A stretch of 64,000 nucleotides of DNA, from assembly GCF_000383675.1 (NCBI RefSeq), contig NZ_KB911821.1:917749-981748 (forward strand). Reading direction: 5' to 3'. The DNA is from Terracoccus sp. 273MFTsu3.1. Its GTDB lineage: Bacteria > Actinomycetota > Actinomycetes > Actinomycetales > Dermatophilaceae. Positions 18,014 to 26,601 of this stretch are shown here, piece by piece. The notes under the pieces were generated by a model, which saw only the letters and a list, made by a program, of their open reading frames with translations, did no database searches and was not told the origin of the DNA. Position 1 is the stretch's first letter. Every line of letters starts with the position of its first letter. The translations under genes and the position numbers were made by a program.

Positions 18014-19033
18014 TCATGCCGCCCGCCTCCCACCTCCGCCCGCACGGCAGTCCCGACCGCACGAGCCGGGCTCACCCTCCCAGCCGCGGGACCGGAGGAG
18101 CCGTCCGACGAGCACGCTCGCCCGGCAGGGCTCGAGGATGTGGGCCCACCCGAGCCGCAGCGTGGACTCGCCGCGGGCGACGGCATCGACATCGCGCTCG
18201 AGGTCGGCCCACTCACGCCCCGGTCCGGCGTGGACGAACCGCCCGTCCAGTTCCACGACGACGGCGAAGTCGGAGTACTCGACGTCGCGGTACGTCACGC
18301 CCCGCCGTGTGACGACCTTGACCTGCCGCCTCGCCGTCGGCAGCCCGTGAGACCGCTCCACACCGTGCAGGTAGCGCCGCTCGAACACCGACATCGTGCC
18401 CGCGGCCACGTCGTCGAGGATCGGGAGCAGCAGCTGTCGGCGCGAGAGCCGACCCCGCGACGACAGCACGTCGTGCAGTCGGGCGGCCGTCGTCACCCGC
18501 TGCTGGCAGGCGTCGGCCAGGACGGCGACGGCCGTAGCCTCGTCAGGGCAGGAGGAGGCGACGTCGAGCAGTGCCTCGTCCAGCCGCAGGCGCGGCGGCG
18601 AGAGATGGAGCTGCACGCGGCGCTCGAAGTCGGTTCGGCGGGTCACGAGCACCCCCTCAGGTGGAGCGACCCGGCGGCTCGCGTCGACGACGACCTCAAC
18701 AGGTTCCAGAGCGGGCCGCCCGGGCGACATCTCGCGATCGAGCAAGGACACACCAGTCCCCTCGCCCGCGGCCGATCTGACGCCGTGCGCTCGAAGCGCG
18801 GAGCTCCCGCCGAGCGCAGCCGGCCAGTGGAAGAGCACGCCCGCCCAGGCTCGCTGGGTCCAGGTGGGCCGGCCGGTGTGGTCGACGTAAACACCGGGAT
18901 GGATCCGCGCGAGCTCCCGACGGCGCAACAGCCGTTCCAGGTCGCTGTCGTCGAGGCCGCAGTCGAAGGCCTGCGTCCTCGAGATGACCCCGTCCTGCGA
19001 GCGAAGGACGTCATGCGCACTCGCCAGGTCCAT
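18014..19033 (-). CDS. AbiEi-type antitoxin-domain protein with DUF559-like C-terminus
   Basis: The protein is 339 aa. The N-terminus (about 1-55, with DGVISRTQAFDCGLDDSDLE and RIHPGVYVDHTG) is the winged-helix AbiEi_4 domain seen in type IV antitoxins. The C-terminal third, with YSDFAVVVELDGRFVHAG and EWADLERDVDAVARGE, resembles a DUF559/Vsr-like nuclease-fold domain. No AbiEii nucleotidyltransferase toxin gene is beside it. Such solitary genes are abundant in actinobacteria and their function is unclear. The ATG begins MDLASAHD. It is flanked by related palindromes at 17948 and 19136. Confidence 0.82.
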   Translation of the reverse strand: MDLASAHDVLRSQDGVISRTQAFDCGLDDSDLERLLRRRELARIHPGVYVDHTGRPTWTQRAWAGVLFHWPAALGGSSALRAHGVRSAAGEGTGVSLLDREMSPGRPALEPVEVVVDASRRVAPPEGVLVTRRTDFERRVQLHLSPPRLRLDEALLDVASSCPDEATAVAVLADACQQRVTTAARLHDVLSSRGRLSRRQLLLPILDDVAAGTMSVFERRYLHGVERSHGLPTARRQVKVVTRRGVTYRDVEYSDFAVVVELDGRFVHAGPGREWADLERDVDAVARGESTLRLGWAHILEPCRASVLVGRLLRSRGWEGEPGSCGRDCRAGGGGRRAA

Positions 19034-19135
19034 GCCTCGAGGGTCGCTGCGGCTCCCACCAGCCACGAGGTAGAGGGCCACACCTGTGGACGACACCTGG
19101 CGCGCCGCGGGGGCTGTGGACCACCCGAATGACCG

Positions 19136-19180
19136 GTCGAGGAGATCTCTCGGCACCAGGAGCCGGAAGAACTCCACGAC
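19136..19180. repeat. Imperfect palindrome (terminator-like, copy 2)
   Basis: Arms 19136-19157 and 19159-19180 match at 17 of 22 positions around one central base. The right arm shares GCCGGAAGAACTCCACG with the palindrome at 17948. It lies about 60 bases past the P1 peptidase stop, so it may terminate that operon. Confidence 0.8.
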
Positions 19181-19241
19181 CTGAGACCCGCAAGCAACAG
19201 GCCGTCGCGCGGGCGCCGGCGTCGGCGCGCGGGCGCCGGCG

Positions 19242-20312
19242 TCAGCGCGCGAGCGCGGACGGGAAGGCGTCGGACCAGGAGCGCAGCGCGACACCGCCGT
19301 CGGCCGTCCGGTCGACCGACGTCGCCTCGACCAGTGCGTGGACGATCGCCCGGGCGACGCAGTCCGCGCCCGCCTCCATGAGCAGGGTCTGCTCGACGGG
19401 GTCGGGTGCCGGCTGCGCACCCGTCGCCAGCGTGAAGAGCGTGTCGCCGTCGAAGAGGGTGTGCACCGGTTTGAGGGCCCGCGCGTAGCCGTCGTGCCCG
19501 ATGCCGGACATCTTCTGGCACTGGGCCTTGGTCAGGGTGGCGTCCGTCGCGATGACCCCGACCGTCGTGGCGAGCCCCGGTCGGCCGGCGTTCGCCGGCA
19601 GCGCCTCGGCCCGGGCGCGCGACGACTCGAGCTCGGCGGCACCCGGCCGACCGACGTGGGCCAGCTCGTCGCCGAGACCGAGCCCCACGGCATACGGCAG
19701 CCCGGTGGCCGGGTCGACGGCCGAGCCGACGGCGTTGACGGCGACGAGCGCGGCGACGGTCGTGCCCGACTCGAGCACGACGCTCGCGGAGCCGATCCCA
19801 CCCTTGAAGCCACCCACCGCGGCGCCGGTCCCGGCACCGACGCAGCCCTGGGCGACCGCGGCGGCCGACGCGTCGGCGTATGCCGCCCTCCCGTCCTCCG
19901 CGCGCGGACGGTGGCCCCACGTGCCGGCGCGTCCCAGGTCGAAGAGGATCGCGGACGGCACGATCGGCACGACGTGTCCCGACTCGCCCATCGGCCAGCC
20001 GATCCCGTCGTCGAGCAGGGCGTCGGCGACTCCGTCCGCGGCGGCGAGGCCGAGCGCGGACCCACCGCCGAGGACGACCGCATCGACGCGGTCGACGAGG
20101 TTGCGCGGGTCGAGCAGGTCGGTCTCTCGGGTGCCCGGACCGCCGCCGCGCACGTCGACGCCGGCGACGGCGCCTCCGTCCGGCGCGAGCACGACGGTGA
20201 CGCCGGTGAGCCAGCCCGGCTCGTCACGGGTGCAGTGGCCCACCCGCAGGCCCGCGACGTCGACGAGGGAGTTCGTCGGACCCGGGGCCACGACGAAGGG
20301 AGCATCGCTCAC
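19242..20312 (-). CDS. P1 family (S58-type) self-cleaving peptidase/amidase
   Basis: Ntn-type hydrolase of 356 aa related to DmpA aminopeptidase and NylC. It has the N-terminal NSLVDVAGLRVGHCT signature, the Gly-rich segment DVRGGGPGTRETD, VLGGGSALGLAAADGV and the nucleophile region TTVGVIATDATLTKAQ. Members mature by autocleavage just before a Ser/Thr nucleophile in that last segment. It is likely a cytoplasmic peptidase or amidase of unknown substrate. The GTG start overlaps the stop of the upstream GNAT gene (GTGA), so the two are translationally coupled. AGGGAC lies six bases upstream. Confidence 0.9.
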   Translation of the reverse strand: MSDAPFVVAPGPTNSLVDVAGLRVGHCTRDEPGWLTGVTVVLAPDGGAVAGVDVRGGGPGTRETDLLDPRNLVDRVDAVVLGGGSALGLAAADGVADALLDDGIGWPMGESGHVVPIVPSAILFDLGRAGTWGHRPRAEDGRAAYADASAAAVAQGCVGAGTGAAVGGFKGGIGSASVVLESGTTVAALVAVNAVGSAVDPATGLPYAVGLGLGDELAHVGRPGAAELESSRARAEALPANAGRPGLATTVGVIATDATLTKAQCQKMSGIGHDGYARALKPVHTLFDGDTLFTLATGAQPAPDPVEQTLLMEAGADCVARAIVHALVEATSVDRTADGGVALRSWSDAFPSALAR

Positions 20313-20773
20313 TGCGGGTCCCTGAGGTCGAACTCCATGAGGCGTCCCGGCGAGCTGAAGCCGAGCCGCTCGTAGAACTCCTGCGCGCGGTCGTCGGGGG
20401 CGTTGAGCCGGATCCACTTGACGTCGGTCGTGCGGGACCACTCGATCATCGCCTCGGTCAGGGCCCGGCCGACGCCGCGGTCACGGCAGCCCGGCGCGAC
20501 GAAGAGGCCGCCGACATGCAGCCACGAGACGTCCTTGCGCCCGGGCCACGGCAGCGCGCGGATGCGCCGGGTCTCGAGGATGCCGGCATGGTCGCCCCGG
20601 CTCTCGGCGATCCACGTCGGGCGGTCGGGCCGCTCGGCCAGCCACGCGTCGACGAAACGGTCGAGGTAGCCGGTCTCGGACGGCATACCCAGCTCGCGGG
20701 CGAACTGGAGGTGGAGCGCGGCGACGATGAGCGCGTCGTCGGCGGACGCACGGCGGATCGTCACCTCGGCCAT
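20309..20773 (-). CDS. GNAT family N-acetyltransferase
   Basis: The protein is 154 aa with the acetyl-CoA-binding motif A, VAPGCRDRGVGRALTEAM (the Q/R-x-x-G-x-G/A pattern reads R-D-R-G-V-G). The C-terminal N-A-P-D-D-R-A-Q-E-F-Y-E-R-L-G-F is motif B. The acceptor is unknown. The ATG at 20773 starts the canonical beta-strand MAEVTIRRA. A longer frame to 20812 adds unrelated residues. It is first in a two-gene unit with the P1 peptidase. Confidence 0.9.
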   Translation of the reverse strand: MAEVTIRRASADDALIVAALHLQFARELGMPSETGYLDRFVDAWLAERPDRPTWIAESRGDHAGILETRRIRALPWPGRKDVSWLHVGGLFVAPGCRDRGVGRALTEAMIEWSRTTDVKWIRLNAPDDRAQEFYERLGFSSPGRLMEFDLRDPQ

Positions 20774-20868
20774 GAGGGAAGTGAACCACGGGCGCGCCCT
20801 GGCGGCGCGCAACCACGGCCCGGCCGGGGCGCGCGGCCCAGCGGGTGGGACGCGTCAGGCGGCAGGCG

Positions 20869-21168
20869 TCAGACGTTGATGCCGAGGCGGCGGGTCGTAC
20901 GCGCCCGCTGGCGGCTCGCGCGCATCCGGCGCAGGCGCTTGATGAGCATCGGGTCGGCCTCGAGGGCCTCGGGGCTGTCGAGCAGCGCGTTGAGCACCTG
21001 GTAGTAACGCGTGGAGCTCATGTCGAAGAGCTCCTTGATGGCCTGCTCCTTCGAGCCGGCGTACTTCCACCACTGGCGCTCGAACGCCAGGATCTCGAGG
21101 TCGCGCGCGCTGAGGCCGTCCTCGGACTCGTGGCGCTGCGGCTGCGCCGTGGCGTGTTCTGTGCTCAT
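20869..21168 (-). CDS. DUF3263 family protein
   Basis: The protein is 99 aa and full length for DUF3263, an actinobacterial family with the core ILAFERQWWKYAGSKEQAI and ELFDMSSTRYYQVLN. That core looks like a helix-turn-helix, so DNA binding is plausible. The basic tail (LIKRLRRMRASRQRARTTRR) fits this. It is monocistronic with its own predicted promoter about 60 bases upstream. No target is known to me. Confidence 0.92.
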   Translation of the reverse strand: MSTEHATAQPQRHESEDGLSARDLEILAFERQWWKYAGSKEQAIKELFDMSSTRYYQVLNALLDSPEALEADPMLIKRLRRMRASRQRARTTRRLGINV

Positions 21169-21224
21169 GTCCCCGTCTCGCTGCAGTCGTGCTGCGTGTC
21201 GCGTCGTGCGTTGGCTCCGGTCAC

Positions 21225-21253
21225 ACCCTAGACCGAAATGACAAGGGTGTCAT
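21225..21253 (-). promoter_or_regulatory. Predicted promoter of the DUF3263 gene with a small palindrome
   Basis: On the minus strand, ATGACA (-35) and TAGGGT (-10) are 17 bases apart. The -35 box is half of TGACA-N4-TGTCA (21239-21252), a possible operator. Confidence 0.5.
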
Positions 21254-21409
21254 TCAGTTCAGGCGTGGCGCGGCATGTCGTCGGCAGGTCGCCGCACCGC
21301 CCGGAACATGCGTCCCACGAGCCTCGCGCGCCCCACCCGTGACGCTCCATCGCGTCGGTGCCGGGTCGGTGCCGGCGGTCGTCCACGACGACCCGACGAC
21401 CCACCCGGG

Positions 21410-22771
21410 TCAGGCCATCGTATCGAGGATGGCGTTGACGTCCTCCTTGGTGGTGTGCGGGTTGACGATGGCGAAGCGGGTCAGCGTCTCACCGCGGAAG
21501 GTCGTCGGCACGACGAAGGCGAACTCCTGGGCCAGGAGCCGGTCGGTCCACGCCTGGTAGTCCTCGGCCTCCCAGCCGAGGCGGCGGAAGACGACGACCG
21601 ACAGGTCGGGCTCGCGCACCGCCTCGAGGTAGTCGCGGCGCCCGATCTCGTCGGCGGCGAAGCGGGTCACCTCGAGGGTGCTCTCGATGGCGTCGACGTA
21701 GGCGTCGGTGCCGTGCACGGCGAGGGAGTACCAGAGCGGCAGGCCGCGCGCCCGGCGCGTCAGGCCGATGGAGTAGTCGGTCGGGTTCCACTCGGCCGAC
21801 TTCGTGATGACGTCGAGGTAGCCCGCCTCCTGCGTGTGCGCGACGCGCGCCAGCTCCGGCCGGCGGTAGATGAGGGCGCAGCAGTCGAACGGCGCGAAGA
21901 GCCACTTGTGCGGGTCGACGATGAACGAGTCCGCGTGCTCGATGCCGTTGAAGAGGTGGCGCACCGATGGTGCGGCGAGGCCGGCGCCTCCGTAGGCCCC
22001 GTCGACGTGAAGCCAGAGGCCGTACTCGCGGCACACCTCGGCGACCGACTCGAGGTCGTCGACGACGCCGAAGTTCGTCGTGCCGCTCGTCGCGACGACG
22101 GCGAAGAACGTCTCGGGACCGTTCTCCTCCAAGGTCTTTCGCAGCTCTGAACCGGTGAGGCGCAGCTTGTCGTCGACGTGCACGCCGCAGACCTCGGCGT
22201 CCATGACGGCCGCCATCGAGACGACGGACGAGTGGGCGTTGTCCGTGGCGGCGATCCGGTAGGGACGCGCTCCCGTGCCCGCCTCCCTGGCCTTCGCCCG
22301 GGCCGTGTGCCGTGCCACGACGAGCGCCGAGAGGTTGCCCACCGTCCCACCCGGGACGAAGACGCCACCGGCCTCGGACGGTAGGCCCGCCAGGTCGCTG
22401 ATCCAGCGCAGCGCCTGGTTCTCGGCGTAGACCGCGCCCGCGCCCTCCATCCACGACCCGCCGTAGATCGACGAGGCGCCGACGACGACGTCGAAGGCCG
22501 CGGCCTCACGCGTCGGGGCGCACGGGATGAAGGAGAGGTAGCGCGGGTGGTCGGTCGAGAGGCACGCGGGCGCGAGGGTGTGCTCGAAGAGCTCCATGGC
22601 CCGCGTCGAGCCGAGGCCACTGGCGGTGATGGTCTGGCCGGCGGCCGCCCGGAGGTAGGCCTCCGGCTGCGCTCCGTCGAGCGGGATGGGGTCCATGAGC
22701 AGGCGCTCGCGGGCGTAGCTGAGGACCTTGTCGACGGCGACGTGGTCGGCGTCCTTGTCGAAGCTGTGCAC
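21410..22771 (-). CDS. PLP-dependent group II decarboxylase family protein
   Basis: The protein is 453 aa and resembles aromatic-L-amino-acid and glutamate-type decarboxylases. The PLP lysine lies in DSFIVDPHKWLFAPFD. Other conserved parts are FVPGGTVGNLSAL (phosphate region), SSGTTNFG-like ATSGTTNFGVVDD, and HVDGAYGG (Asp that contacts the pyridine nitrogen). The substrate is not determinable, though aromatic amino acids are common for this branch. The start is GTG at 22771 with a poor ribosome site, so the true start could be slightly downstream. It is single, with a structured repeat 60 bases upstream that belongs to the previous operon. Confidence 0.9.
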   Translation of the reverse strand: MHSFDKDADHVAVDKVLSYARERLLMDPIPLDGAQPEAYLRAAAGQTITASGLGSTRAMELFEHTLAPACLSTDHPRYLSFIPCAPTREAAAFDVVVGASSIYGGSWMEGAGAVYAENQALRWISDLAGLPSEAGGVFVPGGTVGNLSALVVARHTARAKAREAGTGARPYRIAATDNAHSSVVSMAAVMDAEVCGVHVDDKLRLTGSELRKTLEENGPETFFAVVATSGTTNFGVVDDLESVAEVCREYGLWLHVDGAYGGAGLAAPSVRHLFNGIEHADSFIVDPHKWLFAPFDCCALIYRRPELARVAHTQEAGYLDVITKSAEWNPTDYSIGLTRRARGLPLWYSLAVHGTDAYVDAIESTLEVTRFAADEIGRRDYLEAVREPDLSVVVFRRLGWEAEDYQAWTDRLLAQEFAFVVPTTFRGETLTRFAIVNPHTTKEDVNAILDTMA

Positions 22772-22831
22772 GCACAGATGCTAGGCCCTGCGGCCCGAGC
22801 CGCACTCCGCCGACGGCGACCCACCCCCCTC

Positions 22832-22899
22832 ACCGAACGCGGCGTTCGGTCTCGAACGCAGTGTCAGAGCAGCGCGTTCAGCACCGAACGCCGCGTTCG
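22832..22899. repeat. Dispersed palindromic repeat, copy A
   Basis: ACCGAACGC-N-GCGTTCGGT at 22832-22850 and a near copy at 22883-22899 bracket a third hairpin (GAACGC pairing with GCGTTC). The element lies just past the HAD gene stop on the minus strand and is probably a terminator. A reverse-oriented relative is at 30520-30588. Confidence 0.85.
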
Positions 22900-22917
22900 C
22901 GGAGTGTCTGCGGGGCC

Positions 22918-23565
22918 TCAGCCGAGGAGGGCGGTGCGCAGCTCGTCGGCGGAAGCGACGACGGCGGTGGGCCGCACACCGTGGAGCGCGTCGGGCATGC
23001 CGGCACCCCACGTCACCGCCACGGTGTCCATGCCCGCGGCCTTGCCGGCGAGGACGTCGACCACGGCGTCTCCGACGTAGACGGCGTCGTTGGACCCGCG
23101 GCCCATCCGGTCGAGGGCGAGCAGCAGCGGAGTCGGGTCGGGCTTGTGCCGCTCGGTGTCCTCCATGGCGACGAGGACGTCGACGTGCTCGCTGATGCCG
23201 AGGATGTCCATGGCCTGCTGCGCCGACTCGCGTCGCTTCGACGTGGCGACCCCGACGTGGACACCGGCGGTACGCAGGTCACCGAGGACGTCGACGACGC
23301 CGTCGTAGCCGCGGATGAGGCGCTCGGTGTTGTCGGCGTTCCACTGGAGGTACGTCGCGTACAGCTCGTCGGCGTGCTCGGGCGAGTGGTCGCGGAAGGC
23401 GCCGATGAGGGGGCGGCCGATCCACGAGCGGATGACGTCCGGATCCTCCTCGTGCCCGAGGACCGTGCGGAACGCGTGCTGGTAGGACTCGACGATGAGG
23501 TTGATCGTGTCGGCCAGGGTGCCGTCGAGGTCGAAGACGGCGGTGGACCAGCGGGGAAACGTCAC
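22918..23565 (-). CDS. HAD-superfamily phosphatase
   Basis: The protein is 215 aa, like phosphoglycolate or pyrophosphatase-type HAD enzymes. Motif I is VFDLDGTLAD with the nucleophile Asp and acid/base Asp, motif II the Ser of VGVATSKRRE, motif III the Lys of RHKPDPTPL, and motif IV YVGDAVVDV. The helical cap (about 20-80) places it in the C1 cap group. It starts at GTG, nine bases after the NagA stop, so it is second in an operon with NagA. A sugar or amino-sugar phosphate substrate is possible from context but not shown. Confidence 0.9.
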   Translation of the reverse strand: MTFPRWSTAVFDLDGTLADTINLIVESYQHAFRTVLGHEEDPDVIRSWIGRPLIGAFRDHSPEHADELYATYLQWNADNTERLIRGYDGVVDVLGDLRTAGVHVGVATSKRRESAQQAMDILGISEHVDVLVAMEDTERHKPDPTPLLLALDRMGRGSNDAVYVGDAVVDVLAGKAAGMDTVAVTWGAGMPDALHGVRPTAVVASADELRTALLG

Positions 23566-23574
23566 CGGCCGAGC

Positions 23575-24753
23575 CTAGAGCAGCGACGGCTCCAGCCACC
23601 GCCCTCGTCTCATGACCCGGGTCGGCCGGGCGGCGTCGTCGACGACCACGACGTCAGCCCGGGCCCCGACCGCGATCGAGCCCCGGTCGGCCAGCCCGAG
23701 CGCGCGGGCGGGCGTGCGCGTGGCGGGGCGGACGGCATACGCCATCGGGACGCCCGACGCGACGGCGCGCGCGACGATGTCGGAGACGTGGCTCGTGCCA
23801 CCGGCGATGGACCCGGGGCTCGTGCCGTCGGGGTCGCGCGCGAGGCGCGCGATGCCACGGTCGACGACGACCGAGAGGCCGCCGAGGACGTAGGCGCCGT
23901 CCCCCACCCCGGCCGCGGCCATCGCGTCGGAGACGAAGGCGACGTGGTCGGCGCCGACGAGGTCGAGGACGGTGCGCACGGTGTCGTCCGAGAGGTGGGC
24001 GCCGTCGGCGATGAGCTCGACGGTGACGTGGCCCCGGGCGGCCGCACGCATCAGTGCCGGGGCGGCGCCCGGCTTGCGGTGGTGCCACGGGTCCATGCCG
24101 TTGAAGAGGTGGGTGGCGAGGTCGGCGCCGGCGACGACGGCCTGCTCGACCTGCGCGTAGGACGCCGTCGTGTGGCCGATCGCCGCGTGGATGCCGGCCG
24201 TCGTGAGCCAGCGGACGAGGTCGAGGCCGTGGGCGCGCTCCGGGGCGAGCGTCACCTGGCGCAGGTGACCGCGGCCGAGGGCGATGAGGCGTTCGACCTC
24301 GGCGAGCGACGGGTCACGGAGCAGCGCCGGGTCGTGGGCACCGCAGCGGGCTTCCGACAGCCACGGGCCCTCGAGGTGGATGCCGTCGACGACGCCGTCG
24401 TCGGCGAGCTCGGCGAGCATCGCGACCCCACGCTCGAGGTCGCGCGGGCTCATCGTGACGAGGCTCGCGAGCAGGCTCGTCGAGCCGTGGGCGTGGTGGT
24501 GCTCGGCCGCAGCGGCCGCGGCGTCGTCGCGCAGGTCGGTGAACGCCGTCCCGCCGCCGCCGTGGCAGTGGATGTCGACGTATGCCGGCACCATCGTCCC
24601 GCTCACCCGCTCGGTCGCGCCGTCGCCGGGTGGGGGCCCGTCGCCCGCGGTGACCGGGGTGACCGCCGTGATGCGCTCGCCCTCGACGTGGACGAGGACG
24701 TCGGGCAGCACGGTGTCGTCGACGAGGGCGGGTCCGCGCAGTGTGAGGTTCAT
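23575..24753 (-). CDS. nagA: N-acetylglucosamine-6-phosphate deacetylase
   Basis: Amidohydrolase of 392 aa that removes acetate from GlcNAc-6-phosphate on the way to fructose-6-phosphate or back to cell-wall precursors. It has YVDIHCHGGGG (first metal pair), the Glu of IHLEGPWLSEA, the His of AAIGHTTASY and THLFNGMDPWHHRKPG, and the catalytic Asp of VAFVSDAMAAAG. All are typical of NagA. It is first in an operon with the HAD phosphatase and divergent from the uracil-DNA glycosylase gene. Confidence 0.95.
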   Translation of the reverse strand: MNLTLRGPALVDDTVLPDVLVHVEGERITAVTPVTAGDGPPPGDGATERVSGTMVPAYVDIHCHGGGGTAFTDLRDDAAAAAAEHHHAHGSTSLLASLVTMSPRDLERGVAMLAELADDGVVDGIHLEGPWLSEARCGAHDPALLRDPSLAEVERLIALGRGHLRQVTLAPERAHGLDLVRWLTTAGIHAAIGHTTASYAQVEQAVVAGADLATHLFNGMDPWHHRKPGAAPALMRAAARGHVTVELIADGAHLSDDTVRTVLDLVGADHVAFVSDAMAAAGVGDGAYVLGGLSVVVDRGIARLARDPDGTSPGSIAGGTSHVSDIVARAVASGVPMAYAVRPATRTPARALGLADRGSIAVGARADVVVVDDAARPTRVMRRGRWLEPSLL

Positions 24754-24797
24754 CGGGGTCGATTCTGTCGCACGCCGGGCGGGGGTAGCGTGAGGCC

Positions 24798-25475
24798 GTG
24801 CCAGCCCGACCCCTCAGCGACCTCGTCCACCCGACGTGGGTCCCGGCGCTCGAGCCGGTGGCCGACACCATCACCGCGATGGGCGAGTTCCTGCGCGCCG
24901 AGGTCGCGGCCGGCCGCGGCTACCTGCCCGCCGGCGACCGGGTGCTGCGGGCCTTCTCGCTGCCGCTGCCGGACGTGCGAGTGCTCGTCGTCGGCCAGGA
25001 CCCCTACCCGACGCCCGGCCACCCGGTGGGGCTCAGCTTCAGCGTCGCGCCGGACGTGCGGCCGGTCCCGCGGTCGCTGCAGAACATCTACCAGGAGCTC
25101 GGCACCGACCTCGGCCTCCCGACGCCGGGCAACGGCGACCTCACGCCATGGTTCGAGCGCGGCGTCATGCTGCTCAACCGGGTCCTGACGGTGCGCCCCG
25201 GGGCGAGCGCCAGCCACCAGGGCAAGGGTTGGGAAACCGTTACGGCACAAGCGATCTCGGCCCTGGTGTCACGTGGCGGGCCGCTCGTCGCCATCCTCTG
25301 GGGACGGCAGGCGCAGTCGCTCGCGCCGATGCTCGACGACGTGCCGCGCATCGAGTCGGCCCACCCGTCGCCGCTCTCGGCCCGTTCCGGCTTCTTCGGC
25401 TCGCGGCCCTTCAGCCGCACCAACGACCTCCTCGCCCAGCAGGGCGCGGCTCCCATCGACTGGAGGCTGACATGA
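24798..25475 (+). CDS. ung: Uracil-DNA glycosylase
   Basis: The protein is 225 aa and family 1 UDG, which removes uracil from DNA. The water-activating Asp is in [12 protein letters not shown] and the minor-groove His is in [31 protein letters not shown], the usual uracil-pocket segment, is present. The start codon is GTG at 24798. Its stop overlaps the ATG of the next gene (ATGA), so the SGNH hydrolase is made from the same message. Confidence 0.96.
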   Translation: MPARPLSDLVHPTWVPALEPVADTITAMGEFLRAEVAAGRGYLPAGDRVLRAFSLPLPDVRVLVVGQDPYPTPGHPVGLSFSVAPDVRPVPRSLQNIYQELGTDLGLPTPGNGDLTPWFERGVMLLNRVLTVRPGASASHQGKGWETVTAQAISALVSRGGPLVAILWGRQAQSLAPMLDDVPRIESAHPSPLSARSGFFGSRPFSRTNDLLAQQGAAPIDWRLT

Positions 25476-26290
25476 CCCAGCCCACCCCCGAGGTCTCCGG
25501 GCCGACGGTCTGGACCCGTTTCGTCGCCATCGGCGACTCCTTCACCGAAGGCATGTGCGACGACGACCCGACGTTCGGCCACGACGGCGAGTTCGCCGGC
25601 TGGGCCGACCGGCTCGCGTCGCACCTCTCGGAGATCGCCCGTGCCGACGGGCTCGACTTCGGCTACGCCAACCTCGCCGTCCGCGGGCGCAAGCTCGCCG
25701 ACGTCGTCGGCCCCCAGCTCGAGGACGCCCTGTCGCTCCAGCCCGACCTCGTCAGCATCGTCGGTGGCGGCAACGACATCCTCCGGCCCAAGGCCGACCT
25801 CGACGGCCTCGCCGCGCGCCTCGAGGCCGCCGTGGCCCGCATCCGGGCGACCGGTGCCGACGTGCTCATGGCGACCCCCGTCGACCCCGCGGACGCCCCG
25901 CTCGTCAAGGCCACCCGCGGCCGAGCAGCGATCCACACCGCCAACATCTGGAGCATCGCCCGACGCAACGGCGCCCACGTCATCGACCAGTGGGGCCTGC
26001 ACGCGGTGCGCGACTGGCGGATGTGGAGCGAGGACCGCATCCACATGACGACCGAGGGCCACCGCCGCGTCGCCCTCGCGGCCCTCGAGACCCTCGGCCA
26101 CACCCCGGCCGAGACCGACTGGGCGACACCGCTCGAGCCCGCTCCCCCGATCGGCCGCCGCGAGGCGCTGCAGGCGAACGCTCAGTGGGCCAAGGAGTAC
26201 GTCGGCCCGTGGGTCCACCGCCGCCTCACCGGCCGCAGCTCGGGCGACCACCGCCAGGCCAAGCGTCCTGACGTGACCCCGTTCGACTGA
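25472..26290 (+). CDS. SGNH/GDSL-type hydrolase
   Basis: Esterase-like protein of 272 aa without a signal peptide. Block I is AIGDSFTEG (nucleophile Ser), block II has the Gly of NLAVRGRK, block III is GGGNDI, and block V is [12 protein letters not shown] with the catalytic Asp/His pair (Asp and His three apart). It is coupled to ung by a 4-base overlap, though no functional link to DNA repair is evident. The C-terminal 60 residues are extra and basic. The substrate is unknown. Confidence 0.93.
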   Translation: MTQPTPEVSGPTVWTRFVAIGDSFTEGMCDDDPTFGHDGEFAGWADRLASHLSEIARADGLDFGYANLAVRGRKLADVVGPQLEDALSLQPDLVSIVGGGNDILRPKADLDGLAARLEAAVARIRATGADVLMATPVDPADAPLVKATRGRAAIHTANIWSIARRNGAHVIDQWGLHAVRDWRMWSEDRIHMTTEGHRRVALAALETLGHTPAETDWATPLEPAPPIGRREALQANAQWAKEYVGPWVHRRLTGRSSGDHRQAKRPDVTPFD

Positions 26291-26601
26291 TCACGCACTT
26301 GCCGAACCGGGCCACGACTCAGCCGACTCCCAGTCAACTCACAGACTCGGAGTGGGAGGTCCTGCAGGCGACCCGGCTCGGTACCGCCAGACCTTCGGAA
26401 CATGTCGGGAACGTCCTGAGGATCTCCTGAAATTTTCGGACTCCACCTCTGGTGCCGGGTGGCGGGGAAGTGATTAGGTCTCCCTCGGGTCGTGCGCGGG
26501 GGCGCCGGCCGTCCATCCCACACACAGCGTGCGGCTCCCGATCGGGGCCGCACGTGTTTGCGCACTGACGGCCACCCGTGCCGTCGAAACAAGGAGGTTT
26601 C
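26291..26601 (+). promoter_or_regulatory. 311-base leader of the M6 protease gene with a strong hairpin
   Basis: The gap between the SGNH gene and the protease GTG holds an 11-bp stem at 26528-26554 (CGTGCGGC with GCCGCACG, then three more pairs) followed by TGTTTG, 37 bases before the ribosome site. It could terminate read-through from the UDG operon, attenuate the protease, or both. I looked for a cyclic di-AMP riboswitch, which often precedes actinobacterial wall enzymes, and did not find its conserved GGGGGAACC-type core. No convincing promoter boxes were placed. Confidence 0.5.

Noticed and set aside
17901..20312. Complete AbiE toxin-antitoxin pair
   Set aside because: Neither neighbour of the AbiEi-like gene is a nucleotidyltransferase. 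They are an MBL hydrolase and a P1 peptidase.
22861..25188. 775-codon plus-strand frame over the HAD and NagA genes
   Set aside because: It lies antisense to two well-supported genes and shows no domain.
26291..26601. Possible cyclic di-AMP riboswitch before the M6 protease
   Set aside because: The conserved core bases of that riboswitch are not present. Only a simple hairpin is seen.
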